Source of the DNA: Pseudomonas sp. HS6 | Lineage (GTDB): Bacteria > Pseudomonadota > Gammaproteobacteria > Pseudomonadales > Pseudomonadaceae | Reading direction: 5' to 3' | Assembly (NCBI RefSeq): GCF_023375815.1 | Contig: NZ_CP067412.1 | Location: 4,960,001-5,024,000, forward strand | Length of the DNA: 64,000 nucleotides | In this document: positions 1 through 9,722 of the stretch, piece after piece | Layout: each line of letters opens with the position of its first letter | How positions within the stretch are numbered: position 1 is the stretch's first letter | Position numbers and translations under genes: made by a program | Notes under the pieces: generated by a model | Told to the model about the DNA's origin: nothing | The model's input: only the letters and a program-made list of their open reading frames with translations | Database searches by the model: none

Positions 1-2346
1 ACAACTCAACACCCGCCGCTGCATCGCGACCTGCAAGTCTTCGAATTTCACCGGTTTGCTCAGGTAATCGATCGAGCCGGCAGATGCGCAATGCTCTCGA
101 TCCGCCCCCAGCGCGATCACGAACACCGGCAGGTTGGCGCAGCCCGGCAAGTCGTGGATCTGGCAGCACAACGACGCGCCATCAAGCGGTGGCAGCTGGC
201 AATCGATCAGCACCGCATCGAACGCTTCGCGCTGCAAATATTCGAGCGCCGCGGCACCATGGTCGGCGGTGCGCACTCGGAAACCGAGCTTGAGCAACAT
301 GCCGCGCATCACCAATTGGTTGACGCTGTTGTCGTCCACCAGCAATACGGTGCAGTCCTGCGGGGCGCGCGCGGCATCGCGCGTTAACACTGGAGCGGCT
401 TCAACCGCTGGCAATTCAAACTCGACATCCAGCTGAAAGCGACTGCCGCGCCCCGGCTCCGAGCGGTGAGTCAACTTGCCACCGAGCAGTTCCACCAGTT
501 GTCGGCAGATCGCCAGACCGACGCCCAGGCCGCCGTATTCGCGGGTCATCGAACCGTCGAGCTGGAAGAATCGCTGATACATCGTCGCCTCGCCCAGATC
601 GGTAAAACCGATGCCGGTGTCGATCACCGCAAACGACAGCGCCAGACGATTGTCCGTCGACGGTTTGCCGGTGACTCGCAAGGCGAGACCGCCGACGCGC
701 GTGAACTTGATCGCGTTGTCCAGCAGGCACTCCAGGCATTGCGCGAGTTTGGCGCTGTCGCCCTGCAGGCGATCCGGCAGGGTCGGCAACACCTCGACCT
801 TGAAGTCCAGCGACTTGCTGGACGCGTTGCCATCGAACTGCACGCGCAGCGCCTCGACCACGGCGCGCAGGCTGAAACTGCCCGGCGTTGCCTTGAGCTT
901 GCCGGCCTGCAGTTCGGTCAGGGTCAGGATGCCGTTGACCATGCGCATCATGTCCCGGGCCGAACCGGCGGCGGTCTGCTGGTATTGCTCCAGTTCCGGA
1001 TCGAGTTCGACGGTCTGCATCAGCTCCAGCGAACCGATCACACCGTTCATCGGCGTGCGCAGTTCGTGGGTCAGGGTCGCGAGGAATTCGTCCTTGAGCT
1101 TGTTGCTGTGGGCCAGTTGCTGGTTGAGAACTTCGAGTTTCTGGCCGGCATCGAACAGTGTTTGTGCCTGTTGCTCGCGCATGGCGTTGATACGGTCGGC
1201 CAGCGCCAGCGACAGCAGCGCCACCTCGATGGCCGAGCCGATCTGGCTGGCGTACATGGTCAGGAACACGTTCGGCAGCAAACCCAGGACCATCATCGTG
1301 TTGACGATGCCGCCGAGCAGAAACGCCGACCAAGCGATGATGAAGTAGCGCGCCACTCGCAGGCCGCGCCACCAGGCGAGAATCCCGGCGGCGAAGATCA
1401 CTATGGTGAACGTCAACGCCAGTGTCGTCGCCAGACGCAGGGCCAGCGCATAACTGGTCATCAGTGACAGCCCCATCACCAGCGCGCCGAAGGCGATCAG
1501 GGCAATCAACAGACGGTCGAGCCAGCGGCTGTGGTTTTTGGTCTGCAAGAAACTGCGGGCAAACTGACTGCCGAACAGGCCCGCGCAACCAATGAAGAAC
1601 GGCGTCGAGGCGTTGGTCCACCACGGGTTGTTTGGCCAGAAGTATTCGACCGCTGCGCCATTGACCGATAGCTGATAAAGGCCGAACGAGCCTATATAGA
1701 AGATGTAATAGAGGTAGCTGGTGTCGCGCACGCTGAGGTAGATGAACAGGTTGTAGACCAGCATCCCCAGCAGCACGCCATAAATCAGACCCAGCACGTA
1801 CAGGCGCACCGGCTGGTCTTCGAGGTACGCGGTGCTCGACCACAACGTCACCGGTGCCTGGATCGAGCCTTCGCTGGACAGCCGCAAATAGACGGTCTGT
1901 TGCTGGTCCGGCCGGAACGTGAGGTTGAACAGGTAGTTGTTCTGCCGGATCTCACGACTGGCGAACGGCAACGCGTCCCCGGTCTGGCGCACCAGACGAT
2001 AGTCGCCGGCGGCATCGGGCAGATACAGGTCGAGGTGATCGAGCGGCGGGTAGGCCAGTTCCAGCAGCCAGGTACGCTGCGCCGCCGGATTGCTCGGGCG
2101 GTAATGCAGGTCGATCTTCAGCCAGAACGCCGAACGCGAGTAACCGGCATTGAGCGTGGCTTTATCGTGGGCCTTGAATTGTCCGGCAGCGGCTTGCGCG
2201 CGGACGTCGGCAATGCTCGCCTGACCGCTCGGGTCTTCGAACACTTGCAGGGATCGACCCAGCGGGAGGCTCTGGGTGAACTCGTCGAATTCGACGGCGT
2301 TTGCCAGGAGGGGCAAACAGAACAGCAACATCAACAAATAGCGCAT
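1..2346 (-). CDS. ladS: LadS-type hybrid sensor kinase (C-terminus cut by window edge)
   Basis: Membrane hybrid histidine kinase, read from its start at 2346 to the left window edge (782 codons, no stop seen). In order: a signal peptide (start MRYLLMLLFCLPLLANA), a periplasmic 7TMR-DISMED2-like sensor domain, seven membrane helices of the 7TMR-DISM type, a HisKA domain with phospho-acceptor H427 in THELRTPMNG, an HATPase domain with DTGIGF and GGLGVGLAI motifs, and a receiver domain with phospho-aspartate D715 in LIDCQLP. Position beside thiD matches ladS of P. aeruginosa, whose product feeds phosphate to the GacS/GacA pathway and so raises RsmY/RsmZ; that role here is inferred from family and synteny. 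Divergent from thiD. Confidence 0.93.
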   Translation of the reverse strand, partial: MRYLLMLLFCLPLLANAVEFDEFTQSLPLGRSLQVFEDPSGQASIADVRAQAAAGQFKAHDKATLNAGYSRSAFWLKIDLHYRPSNPAAQRTWLLELAYPPLDHLDLYLPDAAGDYRLVRQTGDALPFASREIRQNNYLFNLTFRPDQQQTVYLRLSSEGSIQAPVTLWSSTAYLEDQPVRLYVLGLIYGVLLGMLVYNLFIYLSVRDTSYLYYIFYIGSFGLYQLSVNGAAVEYFWPNNPWWTNASTPFFIGCAGLFGSQFARSFLQTKNHSRWLDRLLIALIAFGALVMGLSLMTSYALALRLATTLALTFTIVIFAAGILAWWRGLRVARYFIIAWSAFLLGGIVNTMMVLGLLPNVFLTMYASQIGSAIEVALLSLALADRINAMREQQAQTLFDAGQKLEVLNQQLAHSNKLKDEFLATLTHELRTPMNGVIGSLELMQTVELDPELEQYQQTAAGSARDMMRMVNGILTLTELQAGKLKATPGSFSLRAVVEALRVQFDGNASSKSLDFKVEVLPTLPDRLQGDSAKLAQCLECLLDNAIKFTRVGGLALRVTGKPSTDNRLALSFAVIDTGIGFTDLGEATMYQRFFQLDGSMTREYGGLGVGLAICRQLVELLGGKLTHRSEPGRGSRFQLDVEFELPAVEAAPVLTRDAARAPQDCTVLLVDDNSVNQLVMRGMLLKLGFRVRTADHGAAALEYLQREAFDAVLIDCQLPPLDGASLCCQIHDLPGCANLPVFVIALGADREHCASAGSIDYLSKPVKFEDLQVAMQRRVLSC

Positions 2347-2650
2347 TGAAGCCCCAGCGTGGCTTGTCCGGTTGTGTCAGGAAGCCCCCCATTCCCTTTG
2401 AGTAGACGTAAAACCGGTATTACCTGTTATTGGTTTGGATCCACTCTAGCATAGCCGTTGATGGCCATTGAGCACCATGGAAATTTTTCCGACAAAGGCT
2501 CTAGAACGGGCGTTTCAGAGCAGAGTACCGAGCTAGAGCTGTTGGCTCGGTCAGAGTGTGAAAACCCGTGCGGATCCAGTTGCCGAGGTTATCGGCCGAG
2601 TGCTGCGCCACAACACCCGAAAAACAGGTTTGGTGGTAAGCTCGCGCACC
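2347..2650. other. Intergenic region between ladS and thiD
   Basis: About 300 bp between two divergent genes, so it should hold promoters for both. The thiD frame is open upstream to 2558, but those codons do not look like a ThiD N-terminus. I see no THI-box (TPP riboswitch) signature and no convincing sigma-70 pair. A purine-rich GGTGGTAAG at 2632-2640 sits 10 bases before the thiD start and is its likely ribosome-binding site. Confidence 0.5.
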
Positions 2651-3448
2651 ATGAATATCTACAGCTCACGCCCCGTTGTCCTCTGTCTCTCCGGCCACGA
2701 CCCCAGTGGTGGCGCCGGCTTGCAGGCAGATATCGAAGCCCTGCTCGCTCAGGGTTGCCATGCGGCTCCGGCCGTCACCGCCCTGACCGTGCAAGACACC
2801 GTCAACGTCACTGACTTCCGCGTCCTAGACCGTGAGTGGGTACTGGCCCAGGCCAATGCCGTACTTAACGACTCCGAAGTCGCGGCAGTGAAACTGGGCA
2901 TGCTCGGTTCCCTGGAAATGGTCGACACCGTCGTCGAACTGCTTCAGGCGCACCCGCATTTGCCAGTGGTCTGCGACCCGGTGCTGCGCGCCGGCGGCGG
3001 CGGACGCCTGGGCAAGGACGAGGTCGGCTACGCCATGCGCGAACGCCTGCTGCCGCTGTCGATCATCGCCACGCCCAACCTTCCCGAAGCCCGGATCCTC
3101 GCCGAACTGCCAGAAGGCACTGCGGACGAGTGCGCTGAAAAACTGTTGCCGTACATCAAGAACCTGCTGATCACCGGTGGTCACGGCGACGAAACCGAAA
3201 TCCACAATCGCCTTTACAGCCGCGACGGCCTGCGCGAAACCTTCAAGTGCCAGCGTCTGCCCGGCAGCTATCACGGTTCCGGCTGCACCCTGGCCAGCAC
3301 CCTCGCCGGCCGACTGGCACTGGGCGAAAACCTGGCCAGCGCTGTGCGCACCGCTTTGGATTACACCTGGCGCACCCTGCGCGATGCCGAACAACTGGGT
3401 AAAGGCCAGTTCGTGCCGCGTCGTCTGCCGCTGGATTTCTGCTCGTAA
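2651..3448 (+). CDS. thiD: Hydroxymethylpyrimidine/phosphomethylpyrimidine kinase
   Basis: Phosphorylates HMP and HMP-phosphate to HMP-PP, the pyrimidine half of thiamine. The 265-residue protein has the ribokinase-like fold: substrate-binding SGHDPSGGAGLQADI near the N-terminus, DPVLRAGGGG in the middle and the anion-hole GSGCTLAS at about residues 209-216. I chose ATG 2651 (MNIYSSRPVVLCLSG) rather than the longer frame from 2558 because family members begin only a few residues before the SGHD motif. thiE follows 18 bp downstream, so the two are probably co-transcribed and together make HMP-PP and join it to the thiazole. Confidence 0.95.
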   Translation: MNIYSSRPVVLCLSGHDPSGGAGLQADIEALLAQGCHAAPAVTALTVQDTVNVTDFRVLDREWVLAQANAVLNDSEVAAVKLGMLGSLEMVDTVVELLQAHPHLPVVCDPVLRAGGGGRLGKDEVGYAMRERLLPLSIIATPNLPEARILAELPEGTADECAEKLLPYIKNLLITGGHGDETEIHNRLYSRDGLRETFKCQRLPGSYHGSGCTLASTLAGRLALGENLASAVRTALDYTWRTLRDAEQLGKGQFVPRRLPLDFCS

Positions 3449-3466
3449 CGTCGTGAGGTCTGCCTG

Positions 3467-4090
3467 ATGAAACTACGTGGCCTGTACGCCATTACCGACG
3501 GCCCATTACTGGCCGGCAAGTTTCTGCCGTATGTGGAGGCGGCGCTGGAAGGCGGCGTCACCCTCCTGCAATACCGCGACAAGAGCAGCGATGAAGCCCG
3601 GCGATTGCGTGAGGCCGAGGCCTTGCGTGATCTGTGCGAGCGCTACAAGACCCAATTGATCATCAACGATGACGCCGAACTGGCCGCTCGCCTGAACGTC
3701 GGCGTACACCTGGGCCAGACCGACGGCCCGCTGTCGCCGACCCGCGCCCTGCTCGGTTCCAAGGCAATCATCGGCTCGACCTGCCACGCGCAGCTGGAGC
3801 TGGCCGAACAAGCCGCCAAAGAAGGCGCGAGCTACGTCGCCTTCGGTCGCTTCTTCAACTCCAACACCAAACCCGGTGCGCCGACCTGCAGCCTCGAACT
3901 GCTCGATCAGGCCCGCCAGACGCTGCACCTGCCAATCTGCGCGATTGGCGGCATCACCCTCGACAACGCCGCGCCGCTGGTGGCCCACGGTGTCGATCTG
4001 CTGGCCGTGGTCCATGGCCTGTTCGGCGCCGACAGCACCGCCGAAGTGACCCGCCGCGCCCGTGCATTCAACGAATTGTTCAAATCCTGA
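3467..4090 (+). CDS. thiE: Thiamine-phosphate synthase
   Basis: Condenses HMP-PP with thiazole phosphate to give thiamine phosphate. The 207 residues form a TIM barrel with the expected motifs: [11 protein letters not shown] near residue 26, [10 protein letters not shown] (the Mg-pyrophosphate Asp), [35 protein letters not shown] and ICAIGGI near the C-terminus. RBS-like GTGAGG at 3453-3458. It lies between thiD and hemL with short gaps (18 and 17 bp), consistent with one thiDE-hemL transcript. Confidence 0.96.
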   Translation: MKLRGLYAITDGPLLAGKFLPYVEAALEGGVTLLQYRDKSSDEARRLREAEALRDLCERYKTQLIINDDAELAARLNVGVHLGQTDGPLSPTRALLGSKAIIGSTCHAQLELAEQAAKEGASYVAFGRFFNSNTKPGAPTCSLELLDQARQTLHLPICAIGGITLDNAAPLVAHGVDLLAVVHGLFGADSTAEVTRRARAFNELFKS

Positions 4091-4107
4091 TTTTTGAGAG
4101 CCCGATC

Positions 4108-5391
4108 ATGTCTCGTTCCGAAACCCTGTTTGCCAACGCCCAGAAACACATTCCCGGTGGCGTGAACTCGCCGGTTCGCGCGTTCAAGAGCGTCGGCGGC
4201 ACGCCGCTGTTCTTCAAGCACGCCGAAGGCGCCTACGTTACCGACGAAGACGACAAGCGCTATGTGGATTACGTCGGTTCCTGGGGCCCGATGATCCTCG
4301 GCCACAGCCACCCGGACGTACTGGACGCGGTGCGTAACCAGCTGCAACACGGTCTGTCCTACGGCGCGCCGACCGCGATGGAAACCGAGATGGCCGATCT
4401 GGTCTGCTCGCTGGTACCGTCGATGGAGATGGTGCGCATGGTCAGCTCCGGCACCGAAGCCACCATGAGTGCGATCCGACTGGCCCGAGGCTTCACCGGC
4501 CGCGACAGCATCATCAAGTTCGAAGGCTGCTACCACGGTCACTCCGACAGCCTGCTGGTCAAGGCCGGTTCCGGTGCACTGACCCAGGGTGTACCAAGCT
4601 CGGCCGGCGTGCCGGCGGCGTTCGCCAAACACACCCTGACCCTGCCGTTCAACGACATCGACGCCGTTGAAAAAATGCTCGCTGAAGTCGGCCAGGACGT
4701 GGCGTGCATCATCGTCGAGCCAGTAGCCGGCAACATGAACTGCGTGCCGCCGGCACCGGGTTTCCTCGAAGGCCTGCGCAGCCTGTGCGACAAGCACGGC
4801 GTGGTGCTGATCTTCGACGAAGTGATGACCGGCTTCCGCGTGGCCCTCGGCGGTGCCCAGGCTTACTACGGCGTGACCCCGGACCTGACCACTTTCGGCA
4901 AGATCATCGGCGGCGGCATGCCGGTCGGCTGTTTCGGCGGCAAGCGTTCGATCATGGAGCGCATTGCGCCGTTGGGCCCGGTCTATCAGGCGGGCACCTT
5001 GTCGGGCAACCCGCTGGCGATGGCCGCCGGCCTGACCACCCTGCGCCTGATCAGCCGCCCGGGCTTCCATGCCGAGCTGACCGATTACACCACTCGCCTG
5101 CTCGACGGCCTGCAACAGCGCGCTGACGCGGCGGGCATTCCCTTCGTGACCACCCAGGCGGGCGGCATGTTCGGTCTGTACTTCAGCGGCGCCGACGACA
5201 TTGTTACTTTTGAAGACGTGATGGCCAGCGATGCAGCACTGTTTGGTCGGTTCTTCCACTTGATGCTGGAAGGTGGCGTGTACCTGGCACCGAGCGCATT
5301 CGAAGCCGGTTTCACCTCGATCGCCCACGGCGAAGCGGAGCTTAAACTGACCCTCGACGCTGCCGAGCGCGCGTTCGCCAAACTGAAGTAA
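4108..5391 (+). CDS. hemL: Glutamate-1-semialdehyde 2,1-aminomutase
   Basis: PLP enzyme that converts glutamate-1-semialdehyde to 5-aminolevulinate, the committed precursor of heme by the C5 route. It has 427 residues, usual for HemL. The early [18 protein letters not shown] segment, the [10 protein letters not shown] aspartate site and the PLP-binding Lys265 in [13 protein letters not shown] are all present. It follows thiE by 17 bp. A short inverted repeat lies just after the stop, so transcription from thiD probably ends here. Confidence 0.97.
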   Translation: MSRSETLFANAQKHIPGGVNSPVRAFKSVGGTPLFFKHAEGAYVTDEDDKRYVDYVGSWGPMILGHSHPDVLDAVRNQLQHGLSYGAPTAMETEMADLVCSLVPSMEMVRMVSSGTEATMSAIRLARGFTGRDSIIKFEGCYHGHSDSLLVKAGSGALTQGVPSSAGVPAAFAKHTLTLPFNDIDAVEKMLAEVGQDVACIIVEPVAGNMNCVPPAPGFLEGLRSLCDKHGVVLIFDEVMTGFRVALGGAQAYYGVTPDLTTFGKIIGGGMPVGCFGGKRSIMERIAPLGPVYQAGTLSGNPLAMAAGLTTLRLISRPGFHAELTDYTTRLLDGLQQRADAAGIPFVTTQAGGMFGLYFSGADDIVTFEDVMASDAALFGRFFHLMLEGGVYLAPSAFEAGFTSIAHGEAELKLTLDAAERAFAKLK

Positions 5392-5401
5392 TGGCTTGAT
5401 C

Positions 5402-5433
5402 GCTGACGTTGGCCATTGCCAGCGTCAGCTTTC
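5402..5433 (+). terminator. Possible terminator after hemL
   Basis: Inverted repeat GCTGACG (5402-5408) with CGTCAGC (5423-5429), extended by TGGC/GCCA inside, followed only by a short CTTTCA tract. The stem is good and the U-tract poor. Confidence 0.5.
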
Positions 5434-5616
5434 ACCTACATTCCAGCGCTTTCTCCGACGCTTCTGCCAAAAATATCCCGCAAACCGGGTGATATATTCC
5501 CCACACAGCAGAAAATCGAGTAAAGACTTTGTAAGGTTGGCCCTGCTTATTTCATAATGCGCGCTTATTGGATCCCTCGATGGGTCCGCGCGCCCTTCAG
5601 AGGTAAGTCGATTCTC

Positions 5617-6171
5617 ATGAACCGCACCGGCCGCACCCTTGCCTTGGGCTGCCTGTTGCTCCTTCAGCCACTGCTCGCACATGCACAAGCAGGCGGCAAC
5701 TCGTTGTTGATCCCGGCGATGGGTCGTTGCACCCTCAATACTCAGCCGCAAGATGTCACGCAGGCCCTCGCCGCCTGCCAAAAGGCATCGGATGAGGGGG
5801 ATGCGCAAGCGCAATACGAGTTGGGTGAGTTCTACTACGACGGCAAGAATGCGCCGCGCGACCTCAATCAAGCCCTGAGCTATTTCGAAAAGGCCTCGCT
5901 GCAAGGCCACGCCCAGGCGCAATTCAAACTCGGCACCATGTTCTTCCACGGTGAAGGCGTGCAGGCCAACAACATTCAGGCGTACATCGTGCTGAAGATG
6001 GCCGCGGTCAACGGCGCCGAAGATGCACTGGACACCGCCGACGAAGTCGCCGAGAAAATGCCCCGCGAAGACCTGGAAACAGCCACCCAGGTGCTCGGGC
6101 AAATTTTCCGTAAATACCTGATGGAACTGCAGAGCGCCGACGGCCGTACGCCGTTCTCGCCCCTGCCGTAG
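5617..6171 (+). CDS. Secreted Sel1/TPR-repeat protein
   Basis: 184 residues. Signal peptide MNRTGRTLALGCLLLLQPLL ending in AHAQA, then about two Sel1-like repeats (AQYELGEFYYDGKNAPRDL and AQFKLGTMFFHGEGVQANN) and a helical tail. Sel1 repeats make alpha-solenoids that bind other proteins; the partner here is unknown. ATG 5617 was chosen over the upstream in-frame 5557 because AGAGGTAAG (5599-5607) precedes it and it begins a clean signal peptide. A homologue sits at the same place in P. aeruginosa. Likely periplasmic. Confidence 0.85.
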   Translation: MNRTGRTLALGCLLLLQPLLAHAQAGGNSLLIPAMGRCTLNTQPQDVTQALAACQKASDEGDAQAQYELGEFYYDGKNAPRDLNQALSYFEKASLQGHAQAQFKLGTMFFHGEGVQANNIQAYIVLKMAAVNGAEDALDTADEVAEKMPREDLETATQVLGQIFRKYLMELQSADGRTPFSPLP

Positions 6172-6189
6172 TCCCTTCTCCCGCCCCGC

Positions 6190-6519
6190 TTACTTCTCGG
6201 GCATCGGCACCGGAAACGGCATCACATTGCCGACCGCGCCACGCGCCTCGCTGATTTTCGGCGTACCGAGACGTTCCACTTCATCGATGCGCACGATCGA
6301 ATGCATCGGCACAAAGCTGCGCACCACGCCTTCGAACTGCGCCTTGAGCTTCTCTTCGCTCGGGTCGACGACCACCTGGGTGCGCTCGCCAAAGACGAAC
6401 TCTTCCACTTCCAGGAAGCCCCACAGATCACTTTGATAGATCTGCTTGGCGTACATTTCGAACACCTGGCCCTGGTTGAGGAATATCACCTTGTAGATTG
6501 GAGCTTCGCGTTTGGTCAT
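6190..6519 (-). CDS. DUF1820 family protein
   Basis: 109-residue soluble protein starting MTKREAPIYKVIFLNQG. The body (YAKQIYQSDLWGFLEVEEF..., EKLKAQFEGVVRSFVPMHSI) matches the small DUF1820 family, common in gammaproteobacteria and of unknown function. The motif with VPMHSIVRIDEVE resembles Hfq-like or Sm-like short strands only superficially. I took ATG 6519 because the upstream in-frame codons to 6606 cross the shared promoter region and are rich in unlikely residues. Divergent from miaB, and tail-to-tail with the Sel1 gene (18 bp apart). Confidence 0.85.
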   Translation of the reverse strand: MTKREAPIYKVIFLNQGQVFEMYAKQIYQSDLWGFLEVEEFVFGERTQVVVDPSEEKLKAQFEGVVRSFVPMHSIVRIDEVERLGTPKISEARGAVGNVMPFPVPMPEK

Positions 6520-6559
6520 GGCGGGCGGACAACACATCGGGGTAAAAATGAGGGCGCGA

Positions 6560-6618
6560 ACTATAGCATAGCCACTGGACGCGCAACGGTAGGAACCTGG
6601 GGACATGTTCCCTATAAT
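6560..6618. promoter_or_regulatory. Divergent promoter region, DUF1820 gene / miaB
   Basis: A perfect -10 TATAAT at 6613-6618 reads toward miaB (start 6654). A TATAGT on the minus strand (6565-6560) reads toward the DUF1820 gene. Neither has a convincing TTGACA at the right spacing, so these are -10 matches only. Confidence 0.45.
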
Positions 6619-6653
6619 GCGCGGTTCTTTGAACCACGTGACGACCCTATTCC

Positions 6654-7982
6654 ATGGCCAAGAAGCTTTACATCGAAACCCACGGTTGCCAGATGAACGA
6701 GTACGACAGCTCGCGCATGGTCGATCTGCTGGGCGAACACCAGGCCCTGGAAGTCACGGCGCGGGCGGAAGACGCCGACGTGATTCTGCTCAACACCTGC
6801 TCGATCCGCGAACGCGCCCAGGACCGGGTGTACTCCCAGCTCGGTCGCTGGCGCGAACTGAAACTGGCCAACCCGGACATGGTAATCGCCGTCGGCGGTT
6901 GCGTGGCCAGCCAGGAAGGCGCGGCGATCCGTGATCGCGCCCCGTACGTTGACGTAGTGTTCGGCCCGCAGACACTGCACCGCCTGCCGGAAATGATCGA
7001 CGCCGCGCGCATCAGCAAGCTGCCGCAAGTGGACGTCTCGTTCCCGGAAATCGAAAAGTTCGACCACCTGCCCGAGCCGCGCATTGACGGCCCGAGTGCC
7101 TACGTGTCAGTGATGGAAGGCTGCAGCAAGTACTGCACGTTCTGCGTGGTGCCTTACACCCGCGGCGAAGAAGTCAGCCGACCGTTCGACGACGTGATCG
7201 CCGAGATCATCCACCTGGCCGAAAACGGCGTGCGTGAAGTGACCTTGCTGGGGCAGAACGTCAACGGTTATCGCGGCACGACCCACGACGGGCGCCTGGC
7301 GGATCTGGCCGAACTGATCCGTGTCGTCGCGGCCGTCGACGGCATCGACCGCATCCGCTACACCACCTCGCATCCGCTGGAATTCTCCGACAGCCTGATC
7401 CAGGCCCACGCCGACGTACCGGAACTGGTCAAGCACCTGCACTTGCCGGTGCAATCGGGTTCGGACCGGATCCTGGCCGCGATGAAGCGCAACCACACGG
7501 CGCTGGAGTACAAATCCAAGCTGCGTAAACTGCGCGCCGCCGTACCGGGCATTTGCATCAGCTCGGACTTCATCGTCGGCTTCCCGGGTGAAACCGAGAA
7601 AGATTTCGAACAGACCATGAAGCTGATTGCCGACGTCGGTTTCGACTTTTCCTACTCGTTCGTCTACAGCCAGCGCCCGGGCACCCCGGCTGCCGACCTG
7701 GCCGACGACACCCCGGAAGAGCTGAAGAAAGAACGCCTGAATGCCTTGCAACATCGCTTGAACCAGCAAGGCTTCGAGATCAGCCGACAAATGGTCGGCT
7801 CGACTCAGCGGATTCTGGTGACCGATTACTCGAAAAAAGACCCGGGCGAACTGCAGGGGCGTACCGAGAATAATCGTATCGTCAACTTCCGCTGCGATAA
7901 TCCGACCCTGATCGGCCAGTTCGCCGACGTGCACATCGATGCGGCACAACCGCACTCGCTGCGCGGCTCGCTGATCCAGTAA
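6654..7982 (+). CDS. miaB: tRNA-2-methylthio-N6-dimethylallyladenosine synthase
   Basis: Radical-SAM methylthiotransferase that adds the 2-methylthio group to i6A37 of tRNAs reading UNN codons. The 442 residues show the MTTase N-terminal domain with its three cluster cysteines (in [15 protein letters not shown] and VGGCVASQ), the radical-SAM C157-xxx-C161-xx-C164, and a C-terminal TRAM domain from about residue 380. Transcribed from the TATAAT upstream; a REP pair follows the gene. Confidence 0.97.
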   Translation: MAKKLYIETHGCQMNEYDSSRMVDLLGEHQALEVTARAEDADVILLNTCSIRERAQDRVYSQLGRWRELKLANPDMVIAVGGCVASQEGAAIRDRAPYVDVVFGPQTLHRLPEMIDAARISKLPQVDVSFPEIEKFDHLPEPRIDGPSAYVSVMEGCSKYCTFCVVPYTRGEEVSRPFDDVIAEIIHLAENGVREVTLLGQNVNGYRGTTHDGRLADLAELIRVVAAVDGIDRIRYTTSHPLEFSDSLIQAHADVPELVKHLHLPVQSGSDRILAAMKRNHTALEYKSKLRKLRAAVPGICISSDFIVGFPGETEKDFEQTMKLIADVGFDFSYSFVYSQRPGTPAADLADDTPEELKKERLNALQHRLNQQGFEISRQMVGSTQRILVTDYSKKDPGELQGRTENNRIVNFRCDNPTLIGQFADVHIDAAQPHSLRGSLIQ

Positions 7983-8008
7983 CAAATATCAGAAACACTG
8001 AGAATTCT

Positions 8009-8112
8009 GTGGGAGCTGCGGTGCGACGATTCGACTTGCCAGCGATGAGGCCATCAGCCCCGACCAATATGTCGCCTGTCGTACCGCTATCGCTGGCAAG
8101 CCAGCTCCCACA
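8009..8112. repeat. REP pair (REPIN-like) after miaB
   Basis: Two inverted REP-type arms. The right arm (about 8088-8112) is the reverse complement of TGTGGGAGCTGGCTTGCC plus AGCGAT. The left arm (about 8010-8046) begins TGTGGGAGCTG and ends CTTGCCAGCGAT, with about 15 extra bases (centred on CGGTGCGACGATT) between the two parts. Together they would form a long hairpin in the gap between miaB and ybeZ. Such elements depend on a RAYT transposase encoded elsewhere. Confidence 0.85.
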
Positions 8113-8225
8113 GTGGCCTGCATTGTTCTTGAGAATAGGCTCATCCATTTAAGAGCTTTCGCACCCACGCCACTGGCGTTATCCTTGATTTCATCCTAAT
8201 TGCCCCAGGGCGGCTAAATACGACC

Positions 8226-9230
8226 TTGAACGCACCCATAGAACCTCATCGTTTTATCCTCGAGCCTTTTGAGGCTCGCCGCTTCGCCAATCTGTGCGGG
8301 CAGTTCGACGAGCACCTGCGCCTGATCGAACAGCGCCTGACCATCGAGATCCGCAACCGCGGCAATCAGTTCGAGCTGATCGGCGACCCCAAGCTCACAA
8401 CGTCTGCGGAAAATCTGATTCGTCGACTGTACCGGGAAACCAAAGGTTCAGAGCTGTCGCCAGACACGGTTCACCTGTTCCTTCAGGAATCGTCCGTCGT
8501 TGAGCTGGACAATCACGCCCCCGCCGAAGCCTCCGTCGCCCTGCGCACCAAGAAAGGCATGATTCGCCCACGCGGCTTGAATCAGCTGCGCTATGTGAAG
8601 GAAATTCTCGGCAACGACATCAACTTCGGCATCGGCCCGGCCGGCACCGGCAAGACCTACCTGGCCGTGGCCTGCGCCGTGGATGCCCTGGAACGCGAGC
8701 AGATCCGCCGCATCCTGCTGGTGCGTCCGGCGGTCGAAGCGGGTGAAAAACTCGGCTTCCTGCCTGGCGACCTGTCGCAGAAAATCGACCCGTACCTGCG
8801 CCCGCTCTACGACGCACTCTACGAGATGCTCGGCTTCGAATACGTGGCCAAGCTGATCGAGCGTCAGGTGATCGAAGTCGCGCCGCTGGCCTACATGCGT
8901 GGCCGCACGCTGAACAACAGTTTCATCATTCTCGACGAGAGCCAGAACACCACCGTCGAGCAGATGAAAATGTTCCTCACCCGGATCGGTTTCGGCTCCA
9001 CGGCCGTGATCACAGGTGACATCACTCAGGTCGACCTGCCGCGCGGTACCAAATCCGGACTTCATCACGTCATCGAAGTCCTGAAGGATGTGCCGGGTAT
9101 CAGCTTCACCCACTTCATGCCCAAAGACGTCGTGCGCCACCCGCTGGTGCAACGCATTGTCGAAGCCTACGAGCGCTTCGAGAATCGCGTGGCCGATGAA
9201 ACACCGAAGGACAATCGCCACGATGCTTGA
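8226..9230 (+). CDS. ybeZ: PhoH-like ATPase (YbeZ)
   Basis: 334-residue P-loop ATPase of the PhoH family with Walker A GPAGTGKT (from G137), [17 protein letters not shown] and Walker B-like [11 protein letters not shown]. In enterobacteria YbeZ works with the endonuclease YbeY in rRNA processing; here ybeY overlaps its 3' end by 8 bp, which fits. The start is a TTG at 8226 ([20 protein letters not shown]); no in-frame ATG lies near, and CAGGG at 8206-8210 is a rather distant ribosome-binding site. Confidence 0.93.
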   Translation: MNAPIEPHRFILEPFEARRFANLCGQFDEHLRLIEQRLTIEIRNRGNQFELIGDPKLTTSAENLIRRLYRETKGSELSPDTVHLFLQESSVVELDNHAPAEASVALRTKKGMIRPRGLNQLRYVKEILGNDINFGIGPAGTGKTYLAVACAVDALEREQIRRILLVRPAVEAGEKLGFLPGDLSQKIDPYLRPLYDALYEMLGFEYVAKLIERQVIEVAPLAYMRGRTLNNSFIILDESQNTTVEQMKMFLTRIGFGSTAVITGDITQVDLPRGTKSGLHHVIEVLKDVPGISFTHFMPKDVVRHPLVQRIVEAYERFENRVADETPKDNRHDA

Positions 9231-9717
9231 GCTTGACCTGCAAATCGCGACCGAAGCGTCTGCGCCGAACGAATCCGATTTCCGCCAATGGTGCGAACTG
9301 GCCCTGCGCCAGCGCACCGCTGATTCGGAAATGACCATTCGTCTGGTCGACGAAGTAGAAGGCCGCGAACTGAATCACACCTGGCGCCACAAGGATTACG
9401 CGACCAACGTCCTGTCCTTTCCCGCCGAAGTGCCCGACGAGTTTCTCGACATTCCATTGCTGGGCGATCTGGTGATCTGCGTGGCGGTGGTTGAGCGTGA
9501 AGCTGCCGAACAGGGCAAGGAACTAAAGGCCCACTGGGCACATCTGGTCATTCACGGCTGCTTGCATCTGCTTGGTTACGACCATATAGATGACGAGGAA
9601 GCCGAGGAAATGGAAGCACTGGAACGCGAGTTGCTTGCCGAATTGGGTTATCCCGATCCGTACGCGGACGACGAAACCGAAACATCCCCTATCGTTACAA
9701 CAAAGGATTCAGAGTAA
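9223..9717 (+). CDS. ybeY: Endoribonuclease YbeY
   Basis: 164-residue metal-dependent endoribonuclease acting in 16S rRNA 3'-end maturation and ribosome quality control. The zinc motif [11 protein letters not shown] (H-x3-H-x5-H) is intact near residue 113, preceded by NVLSFP. ATG 9223 lies inside the end of ybeZ (8-bp overlap), which points to translational coupling. The acidic C-terminal tail (residues about 130-160) is longer than in E. coli YbeY. Confidence 0.95.
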   Translation: MLELDLQIATEASAPNESDFRQWCELALRQRTADSEMTIRLVDEVEGRELNHTWRHKDYATNVLSFPAEVPDEFLDIPLLGDLVICVAVVEREAAEQGKELKAHWAHLVIHGCLHLLGYDHIDDEEAEEMEALERELLAELGYPDPYADDETETSPIVTTKDSE

Positions 9718-9722
9718 TCGCT

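Noticed and set aside
416..1843. Open frame of 475 codons on the minus strand inside ladS
   Set aside because: It is a different frame of the same strand as ladS; the true frame has every kinase and receiver motif.
2347..2650. TPP riboswitch before thiD
   Set aside because: No THI-box core was seen and the leader lacks its conserved stems.
3907..5328. Open frame of 473 codons antisense to thiE and hemL
   Set aside because: Covers genes with clear catalytic motifs on the other strand; composition is typical of antisense translation.
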